A DNA stretch of 64,000 bases, from contig NZ_LGDV01000190.1 in NCBI RefSeq assembly GCF_001280015.1, positions 62,001 through 126,000 of the forward strand, given 5' to 3'. Of the stretch, positions 54,224 to 62,409 are shown piece after piece. Origin of the DNA: Streptomyces sp. MMG1121. Its GTDB lineage: Bacteria > Actinomycetota > Actinomycetes > Streptomycetales > Streptomycetaceae. Numbering within the stretch: the stretch's first letter is position 1; each line of letters starts with the position of its first letter. A model generated the notes under the pieces. That model worked only from the letters and a program-made list of their open reading frames with translations, searched no databases and was not told the origin of the DNA. The position numbers and the translations under genes were made by a program.

Positions 54224-55645
54224 GTGCGAGGGCGGGGGCTGCGGCTGGGGCTGGTGCCGGCGCGGCGGACGGTGTGGTGGCGGAGGGACGGTCACCGGGC
54301 GGGCTGCGGCGCCGGGCGGACGGCGAACCGTCGCAGGAGCGCGGCGGCGGTGGCCGTCATGGCCCTGCTGCCGGGACTCTGCGCCCTGGTCTCGCCGCCC
54401 GCGGGGACAGCGGTCGCTGCCGCCGCCGACGCCGGGCCGGACTCGTACGCGTTCGCGCCCGGCGCCCGTACGGTCGCGGGTGCGCGGGTCGCCACGGACG
54501 CCGGGCGGCTGGAGCCGGGCAGCGTGTACCGCGGCTCCCTGCCGAGCAGCGGCAGGCTCTACTACCGGATCCGGCTCACGGCCGCGGACACGGCGTACAT
54601 CCCCGTCACCGCCGTACCCCCGGCGGACGCGACCGTCTCCAGCACCGACGGCATCAGCGTGTCGGTGCAGGACGCGCGCGGCGCGTCCTGCTCCTACGCC
54701 GCCGCCCGCTTCGGCGCCGCACAAAGCCCGCGCCCGGTCACCGCGCTCGGGCAGCGCGAGAGCGGCCGGACGGTGTGCCAGGGCAGCGGGACGTACTACG
54801 TGATCGTCCAGCGCCTCGGCACCGGCAGTGCCGGTACGGCCGGCCCGGCGCGGCGCTGGGACCTGGAGATCGCGCCCGCCACGGAACCCCGCCCGGCACG
54901 TGCCGGGGCCACCACCGCGCCGCGGACCTGGGACTCCGCCACGCCCGAGCCGCTCGGCGGTGAAGCGCGGGAACGGTCCGGCGGCGCGGGCTTCGCCTCC
55001 GCCCGTCCGCTGGACCAAGGGGTCTGGCGCACCGAGCTGACGCCCGGCGAGACCCGGTTCTACAAGGTGCCGGTCGACTGGGGCCGACAGCTGCACGCCT
55101 CCGCCGAACTGGACGGTTCCCCGGGCCACGGCTATCTCGGCGGCGCCCTGGACCTCTCCCTCTACAACCCCGTCCGCGGCTACGTCGAGGACGTCGCCCT
55201 CGGCTACACCGGCGCCCGCAGGCCCGCCGTACTCGCCCCGGTCCCGCCGGTGGAGTACGACAACCGCTACGCCGTCCCCGCCGCGGTGACCTCCGTCCGC
55301 TTCGCCGGTGACTACTACCTGGTCCTGCATCTCAGCGCGCAGCTGACGGGCACGTTCGGGCGGGGGCCGTTCGCCGTGACCCTGCGGGTCCGGGTGGCCG
55401 GGCAGGCGCACGCGGGGCCGCAGTACGCCGGCCGGCCCGTGCCGGGGGACGTCTTCACGGTCACGGGGCAGGACCGGCAGGCCGCGCTCCCCGGTGGGAC
55501 CGGGGGCGGGGGCGGCCCGGCGATGAAGATGGTCGCGGCCGCCGGGCTCGGTCTGGGCACGCTGCTGCTGGTGGGGCTCGGCGGGTGGGCGCTGGCGGCC
55601 CGCCGGCCTCAGACCCGGGCCAGCGCCCAGAAACCCACCGCGTAG
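54224..55645 (+). CDS. Secreted, membrane-anchored protein with two PPC-like beta domains
   Basis: 473 residues from the GTG at 54224, chosen for the RBS ggggagg; the frame is open for 44 codons upstream. An Arg-rich N-terminus and hydrophobic segment (AAAVAVMALLPGLCALVSPPAGTAVAAAA) form a signal peptide. Two similar beta-rich units follow: SVYRGSLPSSGRLYYRIRLTAADTAYIPV (about 100-130) and GVWRTELTPGETRFYKVPVDWGRQLHASAEL (about 265-295). Both resemble bacterial pre-peptidase C-terminal domains. A C-terminal helix (MVAAAGLGLGTLLLVGLGGWALAA) anchors it. Its last 37 bp overlap the convergent kinase gene. Function unknown; a link to the kinase is inferred from the arrangement only. Confidence 0.7.
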   Translation: MRGRGLRLGLVPARRTVWWRRDGHRAGCGAGRTANRRRSAAAVAVMALLPGLCALVSPPAGTAVAAAADAGPDSYAFAPGARTVAGARVATDAGRLEPGSVYRGSLPSSGRLYYRIRLTAADTAYIPVTAVPPADATVSSTDGISVSVQDARGASCSYAAARFGAAQSPRPVTALGQRESGRTVCQGSGTYYVIVQRLGTGSAGTAGPARRWDLEIAPATEPRPARAGATTAPRTWDSATPEPLGGEARERSGGAGFASARPLDQGVWRTELTPGETRFYKVPVDWGRQLHASAELDGSPGHGYLGGALDLSLYNPVRGYVEDVALGYTGARRPAVLAPVPPVEYDNRYAVPAAVTSVRFAGDYYLVLHLSAQLTGTFGRGPFAVTLRVRVAGQAHAGPQYAGRPVPGDVFTVTGQDRQAALPGGTGGGGGPAMKMVAAAGLGLGTLLLVGLGGWALAARRPQTRASAQKPTA

Positions 55646-57018
55646 CAGGCCAGCGCCAGCAGCAGGATCGGTATCACGGCCTTGGCCGGCGGGCCGGGCC
55701 GCCGCCGGTCCCGGTGCGTACGACGCGCTCGCCGACCGTGCGCGGGGGCGGGCGCAACCGGCTGGGGCGGGGGAGACGACGGGAGCTGCCGCGGGTCCCG
55801 GGCGGTGTACGAGGCGGTGACGGACGGCGGCTCGGGAGCCCAGGGAGCGACGGGGTACGGGGGATTCGAGGGCTGTGGTGGAGGCGGATCCGCCGGACTG
55901 TGAGGGGTGACGTACGGCTCGGGGGTGGGGGTCGCCTGGGGAGTCTCCTGAGGCGGTGGGAGCCGGAAGCTTCCGGTGTCCGACAGGGAGCCGGTGCCGG
56001 TGCCGCTCATGTCCGTACCGGTACCCGTATCCGTACCCGAGCCCGGGCGTGTACCCGTGGTCGTATCCCTATCCCTATCCCTATCCGTGTCCGTCTCGGC
56101 GCCCTGGGCCAGGTCCAGGGCCACTCCGGAGGCCGGTTTGAGGGGGCCGTCGGGGTCGAACCCGGGGGGAAGCCGGCCGAGTTGGTCGAAGATCTCGATC
56201 AGCTCGTCGTCGAGGCCGGGCTCCGGGAGGAGTTCCACGGCGGAGGCGAGTGCCTTGCGCGCCCCCGTGGCGGTGCGGAAGCGGGCGGCCGGGTCGGGCT
56301 GGAGCAGGGTGGCGACGACCTGCCAGAGCGGTTCGGGGATGCCCTGGGGCGGGCCGGGCGTGCCGTGTTCGGCGAAGTACTGCACGAGCGCCTTGGCGTC
56401 GGGTTTGGCGCCCTCGAGGAGATACAGGGCGACCAGGCCCACGGCGAACAGGTCGCCCGGGAAGTCGGGTTCGGCGCCGAGCATCTGCTCGGGGGCGAGG
56501 TAACCGGGCGTGCCCACCACGAGGTTGGTCTCGGTCAGACGGGGTTCACCGAGCCGCATGGCGATGCCGAAGTCGGACAGCCGCAGCCGGGGGCGGCCGG
56601 TGCCGGTGGCTTCGAGGAGGAGGTTGGCGGGTTTGATGTCCCGGTGGATGACGCCCTCCGCGTGGACGGCGGCGAGACCGGACAGAAGCTGGTCGAGCAG
56701 GGTGCACACGAACGCCGGCGGCAGGGGGCCGTAGTCGCCGACGAGGTGGACCAGGGAGCCGCCGGCGACCAGGTCCATGGTGAACAGCACCTTGTCGTCG
56801 TCGGCGGCCCAGCTGGCCGGGGCGAGGACATGGGGGTGGTCGATGCGCAGGGCCTGCTCGCGCACGAAGCGCAGCAGGGAGTGGGCGTCGCGCTGCTGGA
56901 GCACCTTGGCGGCCACATAACGCCGTCGGCGGTGGTCCCAGGCACGCCATACGGCGCCCACGCCACCGCGTCCGATCGGGTCGGCCAGCTCGTACCGGCC
57001 GGCGAAGACCTCACCCAT
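55609..57018 (-). CDS. Membrane-anchored serine/threonine protein kinase
   Basis: 469 residues. Kinase domain 1-265 with intact motifs: glycine loop IGRGGVGAVWRAW, VAAKVL (Lys near 38), HRDIKPANLL (near 124), SDFGIA (near 150) and the activation segment GTPGYLAPEQML. Residues 270-445 are a disordered Asp/Thr/Gly then Pro-rich linker, partly made of short DNA repeats. A C-terminal helix (AVIPILLLALACYAVGFWALA) anchors it, with almost no extracellular part and no PASTA domain. Eukaryotic-type kinases of this kind control growth or secondary metabolism in Streptomyces; the targets are unknown. It overlaps the secreted protein gene tail to tail. Confidence 0.93.
   Translation of the reverse strand: MGEVFAGRYELADPIGRGGVGAVWRAWDHRRRRYVAAKVLQQRDAHSLLRFVREQALRIDHPHVLAPASWAADDDKVLFTMDLVAGGSLVHLVGDYGPLPPAFVCTLLDQLLSGLAAVHAEGVIHRDIKPANLLLEATGTGRPRLRLSDFGIAMRLGEPRLTETNLVVGTPGYLAPEQMLGAEPDFPGDLFAVGLVALYLLEGAKPDAKALVQYFAEHGTPGPPQGIPEPLWQVVATLLQPDPAARFRTATGARKALASAVELLPEPGLDDELIEIFDQLGRLPPGFDPDGPLKPASGVALDLAQGAETDTDRDRDRDTTTGTRPGSGTDTGTGTDMSGTGTGSLSDTGSFRLPPPQETPQATPTPEPYVTPHSPADPPPPQPSNPPYPVAPWAPEPPSVTASYTARDPRQLPSSPPPQPVAPAPAHGRRARRTHRDRRRPGPPAKAVIPILLLALACYAVGFWALARV
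56009..56095. repeat. Short tandem repeats in the kinase linker
   Basis: Runs of tccgtaccggtacccgta type followed by ccctatccctatccctat (hexamer ccctat) near 56067-56085. They encode alternating DT/DR/GT dipeptides (DTDRDRDRD, GTDTGTGTD) on the minus strand. Such simple repeats can vary in copy number by slippage. Confidence 0.8.
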
Positions 57019-57157
57019 GGCAGCCCGCCGCTCCTCCCCCTGGCTCCGCGATGCCCCCTGACTGCTAAACCCCCACTACCCCCCAGCCCCCGCTGTCACT
57101 CTGCCCCCGGCTCCCGCGGTCCACGTGGGCCAGTTCTGGTGGGTCGGAACGGGTGGG

Positions 57158-57706
57158 TCAGTTCTGGTGGGACTGGTAATGGGCGACGGCGTCGGAAGTG
57201 CGGCCGGCGCCGTAGACACGAAGGAACTCCGCCAGTTCGGGATGGGTCGGGGCGAGGCTGTCCGCGGCGTCGATGATGTCCCCCGCGGCGGCCACCGAGC
57301 GCAGCAGCGACTGGATCTCGCGGACCACGCGCTTGACCGTCGGCGCTCCAGAACCGCTGGTGGTCTGGGTGGTGTTGCTGAGCACGGAGCCCCCCTGCGA
57401 CTTCTTGATCTCTTCCATGCGCTCGGTCGCCTCGGCGGCGCTGACGCTGCCGTCCGCGACCTGGGCCGCCAGCTCCTGCAGCAGCTGCACCCGCTGGACC
57501 ACGGCAGGATTGCCGATCTTGGCGCGCTGGCCGCTCATCAGCTGCGAGAGCATCGGAGCGGACAGGCCGAGGACCGCCGCGAGACGGGCCTGGTTGAGGC
57601 CGAGATCTTCGATGAGCTTACGGAAGAGCGCCCCCAACGGCTCTCCGTACCAGTTCCGCTGCAGCTCCCGCGCTCTGGCGGTGGCTTCCTGCTGTGCGGC
57701 GTCCAT
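57158..57706 (-). CDS. Helix-turn-helix DNA-binding protein
   Basis: 182 residues, ATG after ggggagacgca. The HTH lies at about residues 25-60 (LGALFRKLIEDLGLNQARLAAVLGLSAPMLSQLMSGQRAKIGNPAVVQR), Xre-like. A helical middle follows (ELAAQVADGSVSAAEATERMEEIKKSQG) and a C-terminal helical domain (REIQSLLRSVAAAGDIIDAADSLAPTHPELAEFLRVYGAGR). It is cytoplasmic. Conserved next to tRNA-Ala in Streptomyces as far as I recall; its targets are unknown. Confidence 0.85.
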   Translation of the reverse strand: MDAAQQEATARARELQRNWYGEPLGALFRKLIEDLGLNQARLAAVLGLSAPMLSQLMSGQRAKIGNPAVVQRVQLLQELAAQVADGSVSAAEATERMEEIKKSQGGSVLSNTTQTTSGSGAPTVKRVVREIQSLLRSVAAAGDIIDAADSLAPTHPELAEFLRVYGAGRTSDAVAHYQSHQN

Positions 57707-57888
57707 TGCGTCTCCCCATCGCTTCCCCAGAAAACCGCGGTTCGCTGTAGCGAACCACGCCGAGCATCTTACGGAGAGTGGTCATCCGCGGGGACCCCCA
57801 ATCTTTTTGCGGGATACGGGGGGTGACCCGGTACTCTGGTCTGCGGCACCTGCCGGAACAGGATTCCTCCGGCCGGTCGCTCCTTTCC

Positions 57889-57961
57889 GGGGCCTTAGCT
57901 CAGTTGGTAGAGCGCCGTCTTTGCATGGCGGATGTCAGGGGTTCGACTCCCCTAGGCTCCA
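57889..57961 (+). tRNA. tRNA-Ala (TGC anticodon), CCA not encoded
   Basis: 73 bases: acceptor GGGGCCT / AGGCTCC (one G-T pair), D-arm TAGCTCAGTTGGTAGAGC, anticodon loop TTTGCAT (TGC), T-arm GGGGTTCGACTCCCC, discriminator A. The sequence after it is ctcctgg, so CCA must be added by the Cca enzyme. Confidence 0.97.
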
Positions 57962-58677
57962 CTCCTGGAAACCCCTCTGACCTGCGGAAACGCTGTCAGG
58001 GGGGTGTTTTTTTGTCCCCTGGTGGTCCGCGCTTGGCGAGTTTCCTCGGGGGCGGGTGCTGGACGGTGACCTGGCCGACTGTCGATGACGAGACGGTCGT
58101 AGCCCTGGTGGCGCCGCTGATGGGGGCCGGGCCGCACGGTCTCGAGTACGCCGTCGCCGCGGCCGGGGCGGCGCTTCGGCAGCAGCGGCCTGTGGTCATG
58201 CTGACCTGGCATGTCGGCGACATGACCAAGCTCTGTGGCGAGCGGGTACGGCTCGTCGCCGTGTGACTGGTCAGAGGGGCGAATCGGCCGGGCGGCTTCC
58301 CGAAGTCGCCGATGAGCAGGCGGATCAGGTGGTGCTCGGTCGCCCCGCGTGGGCCGCCAGGGCCGCTGTGCCGTGACCAGGCGCATCTGTGCCTGGTCTC
58401 ATGGCCGTTGGAGGTAGGCGACGGGGTCCTCTTCGATGAAGGCCAGGGCCACGGGCCAGGTGCCACCGGTGGACAGAGCGGCGTCCGGCTGTGGAACACG
58501 GCCACGGGCCGTACCGCTGCCGAACGCACCGGCAACGGCGCGTTCGGCGTGGCCGGAGTCCTCTGGCACTGCTCAACGAGACTGACCTGAAGGGCGGTTG
58601 GGTGCGTGCGCGTATCCGGGCCGCGAGGCCGCGTGCGGGCCGAGAGCCGAGGACATGCCGCTGGCTATGCTCCCCGC
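57962..58677. pseudogene. Degenerate stretch with a WD40-like scrap, no intact gene
   Basis: 716 bp after tRNA-Ala. One reading frame (57992-58590, broken by a stop at 58264) ends with SGVRLWNTATGRTAAERTGNGAFG near 58475-58545, which resembles one blade of a WD40 repeat (VRLWDxATG). No start, no RBS and no complete domain are found. Probably the relic of a larger gene, but the match is short and chance cannot be excluded. Confidence 0.35.
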
Positions 58678-59205
58678 ATGTCCTCGACTCACACAGACCT
58701 GCCTGCCCGGAAGCCTCGGGAAGCGGCCGCGCCGGTGGACCGTCCGACCGCCTTGGCCAAGGCCCGGGTTCTCTTCACCGACTCGGCCGGCCGGGTACTG
58801 CTCGTGCGTCTGTGCTCCGTGGCGGCCCGGCCCCACTGGGGCCTGCCGGGCGGGACCGTGGAGGCAGGTTCCGAGACACCGCGTGACGCGGCCGTCCGTG
58901 AGATACGGGAGGAGCTCGCGTTGCCCTGCTCACCCGGGCGGCTGCTGAGCGTCGACTGGGTACGCCGTCCCGACGATCTTCCCCGTATGGTCCACGTCTT
59001 CGACGGCGGACAGCTGGACGAGCGCGACCTGGCCCGGATCCGTCTCGACGAGACCGAGTTGGGCGAATGGCGCATGTGCGCGCCCGAGGAGGCCCGGCAG
59101 CTCATGTCCCCGCAGAGCTGGGGGCAGCTCAAGGAGTCACTGACCGCTCGGGCGGCGGGACGCGGTCCTGCGGAACTGGTGGACGGGACACCGGTGGCCC
59201 ACTGA
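58678..59205 (+). CDS. Nudix hydrolase
   Basis: 175 residues from the ATG at 58678. A TATGCT hexamer ends 7 bases before the ATG, so the mRNA may be leaderless. The Nudix box is GGTVEAGSETPRDAAVREIREEL (about residues 58-80), with one extra residue before the first Glu and the catalytic REIREE intact. The start of the domain is ARVLFTDSAGRVLLVRLCSVAARPHWGLPGG. Nudix enzymes cleave nucleoside diphosphates linked to other groups. The substrate is unknown. A preceding frame extension is open but unsupported. Confidence 0.9.
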   Translation: MSSTHTDLPARKPREAAAPVDRPTALAKARVLFTDSAGRVLLVRLCSVAARPHWGLPGGTVEAGSETPRDAAVREIREELALPCSPGRLLSVDWVRRPDDLPRMVHVFDGGQLDERDLARIRLDETELGEWRMCAPEEARQLMSPQSWGQLKESLTARAAGRGPAELVDGTPVAH

Positions 59206-59352
59206 CGCCGGAAGTCTCCTGGTCCGTGCGGTTGCTGTCGGCGGTCTCCTGGTCCGGGCGGCTGGTGCAGGCAGCCTCGCGGCCCGGGCCCCGAGCGCGG
59301 CCCGGCCCGGACGGCCGACCGCGGGCCGACGGGGGTGCAGTGGTTACCCGTC

Positions 59353-59392
59353 CATAAACCTTGTGGTCAGAAGCTTGACACCTGCGTTTATG
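59353..59392. promoter_or_regulatory. Promoter-like AT-rich region with a CATAAAC...GTTTATG dyad
   Basis: Inverted 7-bp arms at 59353-59359 and 59386-59392 in a relatively AT-rich island upstream of the TrmB/LuxR-type regulator. It contains TTGACA (59375-59380) and TATGAT (59389-59394), but they are too close (8 bp) to be one promoter. It could be an operator for a regulator of this locus. Confidence 0.4.
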
Positions 59393-59443
59393 ATCGGCGC
59401 GGCGTATGGCTGCGGCGGGGGTCCTGCGGAAGGGGCACGGTAG

Positions 59444-60472
59444 ATGCACGCGGTGGACGGGGGCATGGACACCGGGGGTTCGGGGACGCTTTCGGCGTTC
59501 CTGGGGCTGTCCGACCGTCTGCTGGACGTGTACCGGGCCCTGGTCGGCTACCCCCGCTGGGGTGTCTCCGAGGTCGCCGATCACCTCGGGACCACCGAGA
59601 CCGACGTGCGGGCCTGCCTCGACGAGCTGGCCGAGTTGTCGATGTTGTACGCCCCCGGGCACGCGTCACAGCCGGTCATACTCAACCCGGAGATCGGCCT
59701 GACCGCTCTGCTGAACCGGCGGGAGAGCGAGATCCACGCGCAGCAGGCAAAGCTCGCCGCGGCCCGTACGGAGGCCGCCGAGCTGCTGGCCGTCTACTCC
59801 GCCCATCAGCAGCAGCACGGGGGCAACACCGGTCTGGAGCAGCTCAACGAGATCTCCTCGGTCCGGGCCAAGCTGGTCGAACTGGCCGGACAGGCACGGG
59901 CGGAGCTGCTGTCCTTCACGCCGGGCGGGGCGCAGAGCCAGGAGGCGCTGGACGCGAGCCGGCCACTGGACGAGAAGAGCCTTGCCTCGGGCATCCGGAT
60001 CCGCACGCTGTACCTCGACAGCGTGCGGAACGACCGGGCCACCACCGAGTACGCCCGCTGGCTGGCGGGGCTCGGCGGCGAGATCAGGACCATCCCGTCA
60101 CTGCCGATCCGGATGCTGGTGGTGGACCGGTCCGTGGCGCTGCTGCCCATGGACCCGAAGGACAGCAGGGCCGGGGCGGTCATCGTGCGCGCGCCCGGGG
60201 TGCTGGCCGCTCTGGTGCACCTCTTCGAAACGGTCTGGCAGCAGGCACAGTCGCTGGACGGGGTACGGCCCTGCGCGCCCGACGAACCGACGCCCCAGGA
60301 GCTGGAACTGCTGAAGCTGCTGGAGCTGGGCAGCACGGACGAGGTGGCCGCCCGCAAGCTCGGGGTCTCGCTGCGCACCGTACGCCGCATGATGGCGGAC
60401 CTCATGGGACGGCTGGGTGCGCGCAGCCGCTTCGAGGCGGGGGTGCTGGCGACCCGGGCGGGCTGGGTCTGA
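59444..60472 (+). CDS. TrmB-like/LuxR-type transcriptional regulator
   Basis: 342 residues, ATG after gaaggggcacggtag; ATG at 59465 is an alternative. N-terminal winged helix (about 18-70): LSDRLLDVYRALVGYPRWGVSEVADHLGTTETDVRACLDELAELSML, the TrmB type. The middle (about 110-270) resembles the PLD-like sensor part seen after such domains (RMLVVDRSVALLPMD). The C-terminal LuxR/GerE-type HTH is at about 285-342: LKLLELGSTDEVAARKLGVSLRTVRRMMADLMGRLGARSRFEAGVLA. Regulators of this build are numerous in Streptomyces, often beside small peptide or specialised-metabolite genes, as here. The ligand is unknown. Confidence 0.88.
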   Translation: MHAVDGGMDTGGSGTLSAFLGLSDRLLDVYRALVGYPRWGVSEVADHLGTTETDVRACLDELAELSMLYAPGHASQPVILNPEIGLTALLNRRESEIHAQQAKLAAARTEAAELLAVYSAHQQQHGGNTGLEQLNEISSVRAKLVELAGQARAELLSFTPGGAQSQEALDASRPLDEKSLASGIRIRTLYLDSVRNDRATTEYARWLAGLGGEIRTIPSLPIRMLVVDRSVALLPMDPKDSRAGAVIVRAPGVLAALVHLFETVWQQAQSLDGVRPCAPDEPTPQELELLKLLELGSTDEVAARKLGVSLRTVRRMMADLMGRLGARSRFEAGVLATRAGWV

Positions 60473-60559
60473 CCACGACTCTGGCCGTCCCCTGCCATGG
60501 CAGTTACCGGCCTCGCGGCGGACCGTCCCGGAGGCCTCGGCGTGCCACCATGTGCTGTC

Positions 60560-60913
60560 ATGTACGCAGTCCATCTTCGGCTTGCCGTCCCCGGGCCCGC
60601 GCGGAGCCCTCTGGACATCCATGACGTCACCCGTGAACTCACGGCGTCCTCGGATTTCTTTGTCCAGCATGTCTACGCGCCTAGATCGCATGAATTCGGA
60701 CTTAGTGGAGTGCTCTTCGTCATGGGTCCGTCCGTGCGGGCCGCCGGCGAGCGAATCGTGGCGGCTGTCCGGAATGTGCTGATAGATCGCAGGATAGGTA
60801 TTGAACTCGTCATTTCCGCAGATCCCCGGTTCGCCGGGCTGTGTGACGCGACGATCCGCATGACGGCGCCCTCGGAAATCCGGCATCCGGCTCCGGACGC
60901 AATGGCACCTTGA
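60560..60913 (+). CDS. Small protein of unknown function, 117 residues
   Basis: From the ATG at 60560: MYAVHLRLAVPGPARSPLDI then alternating strands and helices (HVYAPRSHEFGLSGVLFVMGPSVRAAGERIVAAVRNVLID). It looks like a compact alpha/beta domain. Frame is open 21 codons upstream, but that part looks non-coding, and no RBS is clear at 60560, so the mRNA could be leaderless. I recall similar small proteins of Streptomyces beside regulators of the preceding type but have no name for the family. Confidence 0.6.
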   Translation: MYAVHLRLAVPGPARSPLDIHDVTRELTASSDFFVQHVYAPRSHEFGLSGVLFVMGPSVRAAGERIVAAVRNVLIDRRIGIELVISADPRFAGLCDATIRMTAPSEIRHPAPDAMAP

Positions 60914-61085
60914 TGCAGGGGCAACTTCAGGCCACCCGAGATCTCTGGAGCACCGCCCGGTCCGTGTGTCACCTTTGCTGCGCCGCCGTTCGGTGAATTC
61001 TCGGAGAACAAAGCGGATCGCTTGCCTCCGGAAAGCCGACTCGTGGCGAATCCACAGCCCATCGGTAACCCCGTAGAGGATTTTG

Positions 61086-61241
61086 ATGCTTACGCGCTGT
61101 CTGACCGCCCTGTCCTGTGCCGCGGCCCTGCTCGGCGCCACCTTGCTGGCCGGTTCGGCGCTCGAGTCCGCTGCGGCCGAAATGCACGCCGATCAGGCGT
61201 CCGTCAAGGTCACCGTCCTGAGCAGCTGGGGCTGGGACTGA
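61086..61241 (+). CDS. 51-residue secreted peptide ending in SSWGWD
   Basis: ATG at 61086 with a good RBS (agaggattttg). The first 31 residues form a signal peptide: MLTR, a hydrophobic stretch LTALSCAAALLGATLLAG, and an AAA-type cleavage region before Glu32. The predicted exported part is about 20 residues, MHADQASVKV through the aromatic tip SSWGWD. It is too short for an enzyme and has no cysteine in the exported part. It could be a signalling peptide, a peptide-product precursor or a small surface protein. The OvmZ-like gene begins 52 bp later, so the two may share a transcript. The gene is shorter than typical annotation cut-offs and easily missed. Confidence 0.7.
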   Translation: MLTRCLTALSCAAALLGATLLAGSALESAAAEMHADQASVKVTVLSSWGWD

Positions 61242-61293
61242 CCGGGGCGACAGCCACCGCAAGCCGTCCAGCCCCCGCGCCTGAGGAACATCC

Positions 61294-62124
61294 ATGCATC
61301 GAGCCGTCGGCGATCCGGACCGCCCTTCGCCGAAGTGTCCGGCCGGCCACCACCGGTCCGCGGCGGATCCCTGGGATGCGCCGGCCCCGGGACTGTGCCG
61401 CACGTGCCGGGAGGAACTCGCGGCGGCACTCGTGGAACTGCCGCGGTACCACCGCGAACTGCTGGACCTGGTCGTACCGGTGACACCACAGCGGTACGAG
61501 CGCGTCAGCGGAAGCCGGAGCACGGGATTCCTTCTCAAGGAGGAGACCGTGGCGCTCCGCGGCAGCATCACCGGGGTCCTGGCCGGCTGGGCCGGCGCCG
61601 TCACCGACGCCGTCCGTGGGCCGGCGCCCGACCGTGCGCCGGGGCCGCTGGCGGCCTTCCTCCTCCGGCATCTCGATCTGCTCGCCGTCCATCCGGCCGC
61701 GGCCGAGGCGGCCGAGGAGATCGGCGCCCTGGCGGCCCGGGCGCGCCGGGCGCTCGCCCCGCCGCAGGTGCCTCGCCTCACGCTCGGGCCCTGTGCGAGC
61801 CCCGGCTGCGACAGCACGGTGGAGGCCACGACGCTCACCACGGCCGCTACGGAGACGGGCAACGGCCGCGGCGCCGTGCGCTGTGCGTCCGGCCACGCCT
61901 GGCAGGCCTCCGAGTGGCTGGCCCTGCGCCGGGCGCTGACGGGGACCGCGGACCGGCCGGCCCAGCGGCCCCGCACCCTGCCCACCAAGCTCGCCGCCCA
62001 TGCGGCCGGGGTCTCCGAAGCGACGGTCCGCAAATGGGCCAGCCGCGGAAAACTGACCCGATACGGAAGCCTTTCCCGAGCCGAGTACGACGTGGACGAA
62101 CTCACTGCGCTGGCTTCTCGATAA
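61294..62124 (+). CDS. OvmZ-like zinc-ribbon/HTH regulatory protein
   Basis: 276 residues, ATG after gaggaacatcc. Cysteine/histidine groups suggest metal-binding knuckles: CPAGHH and CRTCREEL in the first 40 residues, then CASPGCD and CASGHAW near 168-200. A helical middle (about 40-155) is Ala-rich. The C-terminal 60 residues form a MerR/excisionase-like HTH: LAAHAAGVSEATVRKWASRGKLTRYG ... YDVDELTAL. The order matches OvmZ-type proteins known from the oviedomycin cluster and other Streptomyces clusters. DNA binding is inferred; its targets are probably in this locus. Confidence 0.75.
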   Translation: MHRAVGDPDRPSPKCPAGHHRSAADPWDAPAPGLCRTCREELAAALVELPRYHRELLDLVVPVTPQRYERVSGSRSTGFLLKEETVALRGSITGVLAGWAGAVTDAVRGPAPDRAPGPLAAFLLRHLDLLAVHPAAAEAAEEIGALAARARRALAPPQVPRLTLGPCASPGCDSTVEATTLTTAATETGNGRGAVRCASGHAWQASEWLALRRALTGTADRPAQRPRTLPTKLAAHAAGVSEATVRKWASRGKLTRYGSLSRAEYDVDELTALASR

Positions 62125-62240
62125 TTCCATAAAGAAGGCTTCCGAAGCTTCGCCAAAGGTCCTCTCGCCGTAATTGTGCGCGCGAAAGGGCCCTTCTGGC
62201 GTTTCCTTTTTCATGGGATTCAATCATTTTCACGAGATGT

Positions 62241-62269
62241 TTGACAGTGCCGCGCGAAAGTGTCACGCT
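62241..62269 (+). promoter_or_regulatory. Candidate promoter of the PaaK-like gene
   Basis: Consensus -35 TTGACA at 62241-62246, 17-bp spacer, then CACGCT at 62264-62269 as a fair Streptomyces -10. It lies in a 285-bp spacer (62125-62409) that is more AT-rich than average and holds no convincing gene. A leader of about 135 bases would precede the coding sequence. Confidence 0.5.
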
Positions 62270-62409
62270 CTTGCCGGCGGAAGAAGTGTGTGGTTTTTCA
62301 GCCACGGCCTGTCCCCTTCTCCGGCACGGCATCCACGTGCCTTCGCGGACAAGGGCCTCTTCTTTTTCCTTCCGCTGACACCCGTCCACTCGCCATTGAG
62401 GCAGGGTTC

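Noticed and set aside
57778..58266. Open frame running through tRNA-Ala
   Set aside because: It reads across a tRNA gene and its terminal part has no start signal; only the later part is kept as a possible relic.
62174..62409. Small open frame before the PaaK-like gene (MGFNHFHEMF...)
   Set aside because: It runs on into the ligase gene in another frame, has no clear RBS and looks like leader DNA with a promoter.
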